Below are positions 5,407 to 7,600 of a DNA stretch of 7,600 bases, one piece after another. The stretch spans positions 1 through 7,600 of the forward strand of contig DATJSN010000081.1 of NCBI GenBank assembly GCA_035504095.1, written 5' to 3'. This DNA is from DATJSN01 sp035504095 (lineage in GTDB: Bacteria > Planctomycetota > Phycisphaerae > WQYP01). The translations under genes and the position numbers were made by a program. The notes under the pieces are model-generated. The model saw only the letters and a list, made by a program, of their open reading frames with translations. It had not been told where the DNA came from and searched no databases. Every line of letters starts with the position of its first letter. The first letter of the stretch is position 1.

Positions 5407-7266
5407 ATGGTTTTTACATACGTTATGCGCAACACGGCACTCATCGCTTCACTAGCGGTTTTGTTTGGTATCGGCGGAGCCGCGAATTTTGCCGGCGCTA
5501 CTGCAACCACCCAGCCTGCAGCAGCAACTTCACAACCATCAGAATCCTCCGACAACGGCGGTTTGAATCTGGTGGCGGAAATCGATCTGAACGGCGAACT
5601 GCTTGAATCGCCCCGCGGCTTTTCACTCTCCCTGGACAATTTCGGACCGAACGATCAACCCTCTCTAACCAAGCTGCTTGATACACTCAAGCGCGTCAAA
5701 GACGACGATTCTCTTTCGGGCGTATATCTGAATCTAAGTGATTTTGATCTTACGCTGGCGCAGACACAGGAGCTTGGCCAAATGTTTGATCAGCTTCGCT
5801 CCGCCGGCAAAAAGATCGCCATTTATGCTTCTGATTTTGACACCAACACTTATCTATTGGGCATACATGCCGATACGCTGGCGATGGCTACACATGGCGA
5901 ACTTTATATTCCCGGCGTCGAGCTACAGCTTATGTTCTTCAAGGGCTTGCTGGATAAATTCCACATTCAGGCCGACATGGTGCAGATTGGCAAATTCAAA
6001 GGTGCGGAAGAGCCTCTCACACGCTCGCAGGCAAGCCCGGAGTTTGCCGCACAGATCACCGGCCTGGTGAATTCCTGGTATGACCAGATTATTTCAGAAA
6101 TCGTCCAATATCGACACATTTCCCGCGTCGCGGCCATCAACGCCATAGATGAAGGGATTATGGAAGGCGTTGACGCCAAACAACTCGGACTGGTCGACAA
6201 CCTCGTGGACGCGCAGGACATCAATACATGGATTCAGCAGAACTTTGAAGGCGGTTGCGCGCTGATTCACGACTTTGACCAGGAAACCCCGCAACAGGTG
6301 GATCTGAGCAGTCCTTTTGCATTATTTCAGCTTCTGGGCTCATCCACACCTGACAAACGTACCGAGCATCCAGCCATTGCCGTCATTTGCGCCACGGGAA
6401 CCATTGTGGATGACACACCTGACGCTTCCGACGATGAAAACGATGATGTGATTATGCCGGCCAATATCAGGGATGAAGTCCAAAGTGCTCTGGATGATCC
6501 GAACGTCAAGGCGATGGTACTGCGGGTGAATTCTCCAGGTGGTTCGGCAGAGGCCAGCGAAATCATCTGGCAGACGCTTCATGCGGCCAATCTAAAAAAG
6601 CCTCTGTTTGTTTCGATGGGTGATGAGGCCGCCAGCGGCGGATATTATATTTCATCTGCAGGACGGGAAATTGTTGCCGATCCGTGCGCCATCGTCGGTT
6701 CGATCGGCGTGGTGGGCGGTAAAATCGTAATCGGACCGCTGCTTGATGAAGTCGGCATTACCACACAGACTTTTTCGCTGGGCGAACACGCCGGGCTTTT
6801 TGATGAAACTCAACCCTTCAGTCCAGAAGAGCGAGAATTCGTCACCAAAATGATGCTGCAAACTTACGCGCTTTTTACACAGCGCGTGATGGCCAGCCGG
6901 GGTAAAAAAATCGCCGATATCAATCAGGTTGCTTATGGACGCCTGTTTTCCGGCGAAGCAGCGGTGAAAGTGGGACTTGTGGACCAAGTCGGCACTCTGG
7001 ACGATACGATCAAGCTTGCGGCCGACGCCGCAGGCGTGCAGGAACCTTATGATATTGTGGTATATCCGCAGGCCAAAACTTTTGCTGAAATCATCAAGGA
7101 CCGTTTCGGGGTTCAGACCAGTTTGCCCATTGGAGTATCGGCACTGCTTGCGGGCATGCCCCATCAGTATCAGCAAACAGTTCTTGAGATGTTTCAGATC
7201 GTGCGTCTGATTCAAAGCGACGATGTTGTTCTCGCCGCTCCCGTGGGTTTTGTGGAAAAAAATTAG
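5407..7266 (+). CDS. sppA: Signal peptide peptidase SppA, two-domain S49 serine peptidase
   Basis: This 619-residue envelope protease of MEROPS family S49 degrades cleaved signal peptides and other membrane or envelope peptides. The length matches the 67K-type SppA of E. coli (618). Residues 1-31 are a signal peptide or anchor (hydrophobic 10-26, AGA before a possible cut at 31/32), followed by a Thr/Pro/Ser-rich linker. The N-terminal S49 domain (about 55-290) has GKFKGAEEPLT with K198, matching the catalytic lysine of E. coli SppA (K209). The C-terminal domain (about 322-545) has VNSPGGSAEASE (374-385) and DEAASGGYYIS (406-416), with the nucleophile S410, then GSIGVVGG. Both dyad residues are present, so it should be active. 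An acidic loop lies at 335-347. The start at 5407 follows GGAGG (5392-5396) by 10 nt and gives a clean signal sequence; the longer frame from 5353 does not. The stop is TAG. It is co-directional with the EF-G gene 142 bp upstream but has its own promoter. Confidence 0.93.
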   Translation: MVFTYVMRNTALIASLAVLFGIGGAANFAGATATTQPAAATSQPSESSDNGGLNLVAEIDLNGELLESPRGFSLSLDNFGPNDQPSLTKLLDTLKRVKDDDSLSGVYLNLSDFDLTLAQTQELGQMFDQLRSAGKKIAIYASDFDTNTYLLGIHADTLAMATHGELYIPGVELQLMFFKGLLDKFHIQADMVQIGKFKGAEEPLTRSQASPEFAAQITGLVNSWYDQIISEIVQYRHISRVAAINAIDEGIMEGVDAKQLGLVDNLVDAQDINTWIQQNFEGGCALIHDFDQETPQQVDLSSPFALFQLLGSSTPDKRTEHPAIAVICATGTIVDDTPDASDDENDDVIMPANIRDEVQSALDDPNVKAMVLRVNSPGGSAEASEIIWQTLHAANLKKPLFVSMGDEAASGGYYISSAGREIVADPCAIVGSIGVVGGKIVIGPLLDEVGITTQTFSLGEHAGLFDETQPFSPEEREFVTKMMLQTYALFTQRVMASRGKKIADINQVAYGRLFSGEAAVKVGLVDQVGTLDDTIKLAADAAGVQEPYDIVVYPQAKTFAEIIKDRFGVQTSLPIGVSALLAGMPHQYQQTVLEMFQIVRLIQSDDVVLAAPVGFVEKN

Positions 7267-7326
7267 TTATTGTTATTTAGCCACAAAGGTCACAGAAAAC
7301 TCAGAATTTGGAATGCGGAGCGAAAC

Positions 7327-7395
7327 CTGGACACAGCTGGTTTGTGTTATCGACTATTTTGGGGATTTTTCAAATCAAAAACCAGTTGCGTCCGG
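7327..7395 (+). repeat. Imperfect inverted repeat upstream of the transposase
   Basis: CTGGACACAGCTGGTTT (7327-7343) is inverted as AAACCAGTTGCGTCCGG (7379-7395), 14 of 17 matching. Two of the three differences still allow G-U pairs in RNA. The loop is 35 nt. It lies between the sppA stop and the transposase start, so it may be a subterminal feature of the insertion sequence or a stem that blocks read-through expression of the transposase. A second small hairpin, GCGC-TTTG-GCGC (7436-7447), lies just before the start codon. Confidence 0.5.
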
Positions 7396-7469
7396 CTCTG
7401 TCTCGACCCCTTGATTATTCGCGCCTATGAAACTTGCGCTTTGGCGCTGGTTAGGATAAATCATTAAGG

Positions 7470-7600
7470 ATGATGACCTGTCAATCGCCACGGAAGGTGA
7501 TGCTGGTGGCTCACCATTTCGCCCGGAGAGTATTGCCTGCATACTCCACCAAGTTCAGCCGGCATGATTTTACACTCCCGCAACTCTTCGCGTGTCTGGT
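7470..7600 (+). CDS. Transposase, N-terminal part (runs off the window)
   Basis: The open frame after the stop at 7452-7454 starts with ATG ATG (7470, 7473) and stays open to the edge, giving 43 codons plus two bases. The text LPAYSTKFSRHDFTLPQLFACL (a 22-residue stretch at 22-43; key parts LPAYS, KFS, FTLPQLFACL) resembles the N-terminus of DDE transposases of the IS4/IS5-like group, where 'QLFACLVLK' precedes the catalytic domain. The catalytic DDE residues lie beyond the window. The ribosome site is poor: AGGA at 7453-7456, 13 nt upstream, or AAGG directly before the ATG, as is usual for tightly controlled transposases. The start could also be the ATG at 7500. The assignment is from memory of family sequence, not a search. 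Confidence 0.65.
   Translation, partial: MMTCQSPRKVMLVAHHFARRVLPAYSTKFSRHDFTLPQLFACL

Larger units (their letters stand above)
7310..7600 (+). mobile_element. Left part of an insertion sequence (approximate boundary)
   Basis: The transposase start at 7470 and the inverted repeat at 7327-7395 suggest that an insertion sequence begins between the sppA stop (7266) and about 7327. The exact left end cannot be fixed because the right end is outside the window. The 7272-7296 text AGCCACAAAGGTCACAG... looks like host intergenic repeat rather than IS, so the junction is probably after it. sppA itself is not disrupted. Confidence 0.4.

Noticed and set aside
7223..7467. Short plus-strand frames across the sppA end and the following spacer
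   Set aside because: They overlap the sppA C-terminus or the inverted repeat, with no ribosome site or domain signal.
7464..7600. Minus-strand frame open from the window edge to a TAA at 7464-7466
   Set aside because: It overlaps the plus-strand frame, whose LPAYS / FTLPQLFACL text fits a transposase N-terminus. The minus reading has no recognisable feature.

Overview
This window looks like ordinary chromosome from a Gram-negative-type bacterium of roughly 50% GC. The gene set fits Planctomycetota (perhaps the Phycisphaerae) best. It has a deoxyhypusine-synthase-family protein, an EF-G of the divergent 'EF-G-like/EF-G2' type, a two-domain SppA protease, a CxxC zinc-ribbon protein, and scattered intergenic 'AACCACGGATTACAC'-like remnants. 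The phylum is an inference from gene content, not something the sequence proves.

Layout, left to right. A membrane-anchored coiled-coil protein (153-683, +) has its own promoter and seven tandem 21-bp repeats. It converges, with a 5-bp gap, on a deoxyhypusine-synthase-family gene (689-1843, -). Upstream of that gene lies a gene-free stretch of about 735 bp (1844-2579). Its main content is a strong extended -10 promoter on the minus strand (2146-2173) followed by a roughly 190-nt segment that folds into a closed three-way junction (about 1950-2140). This is either a free-standing small RNA or a structured leader of the downstream synthase gene. The rest holds an AT-rich patch with a degenerate inverted repeat (2234-2302), a minus-strand intrinsic terminator (2377-2410) and a run of small hairpins.

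Next is a small double zinc-ribbon protein (2580-2948, -) with a structured leader of about 107 nt. Its promoter is divergent from that of an EF-G-type translational GTPase (3207-5264, +). Downstream, with its own extended -10 promoter, is sppA (5407-7266, +), an exported S49 peptidase. The window ends in the first 43 codons of a DDE transposase (7470-7600, +), preceded by an imperfect inverted repeat.

The genes do not form one pathway. Each seems to have its own promoter, and the strands alternate. The shared themes are loose: polyamine or protein-modification chemistry, translation, and envelope protein turnover. The best candidate for something undescribed is the structured RNA at 1950-2140 and its possible coupling to the synthase gene.
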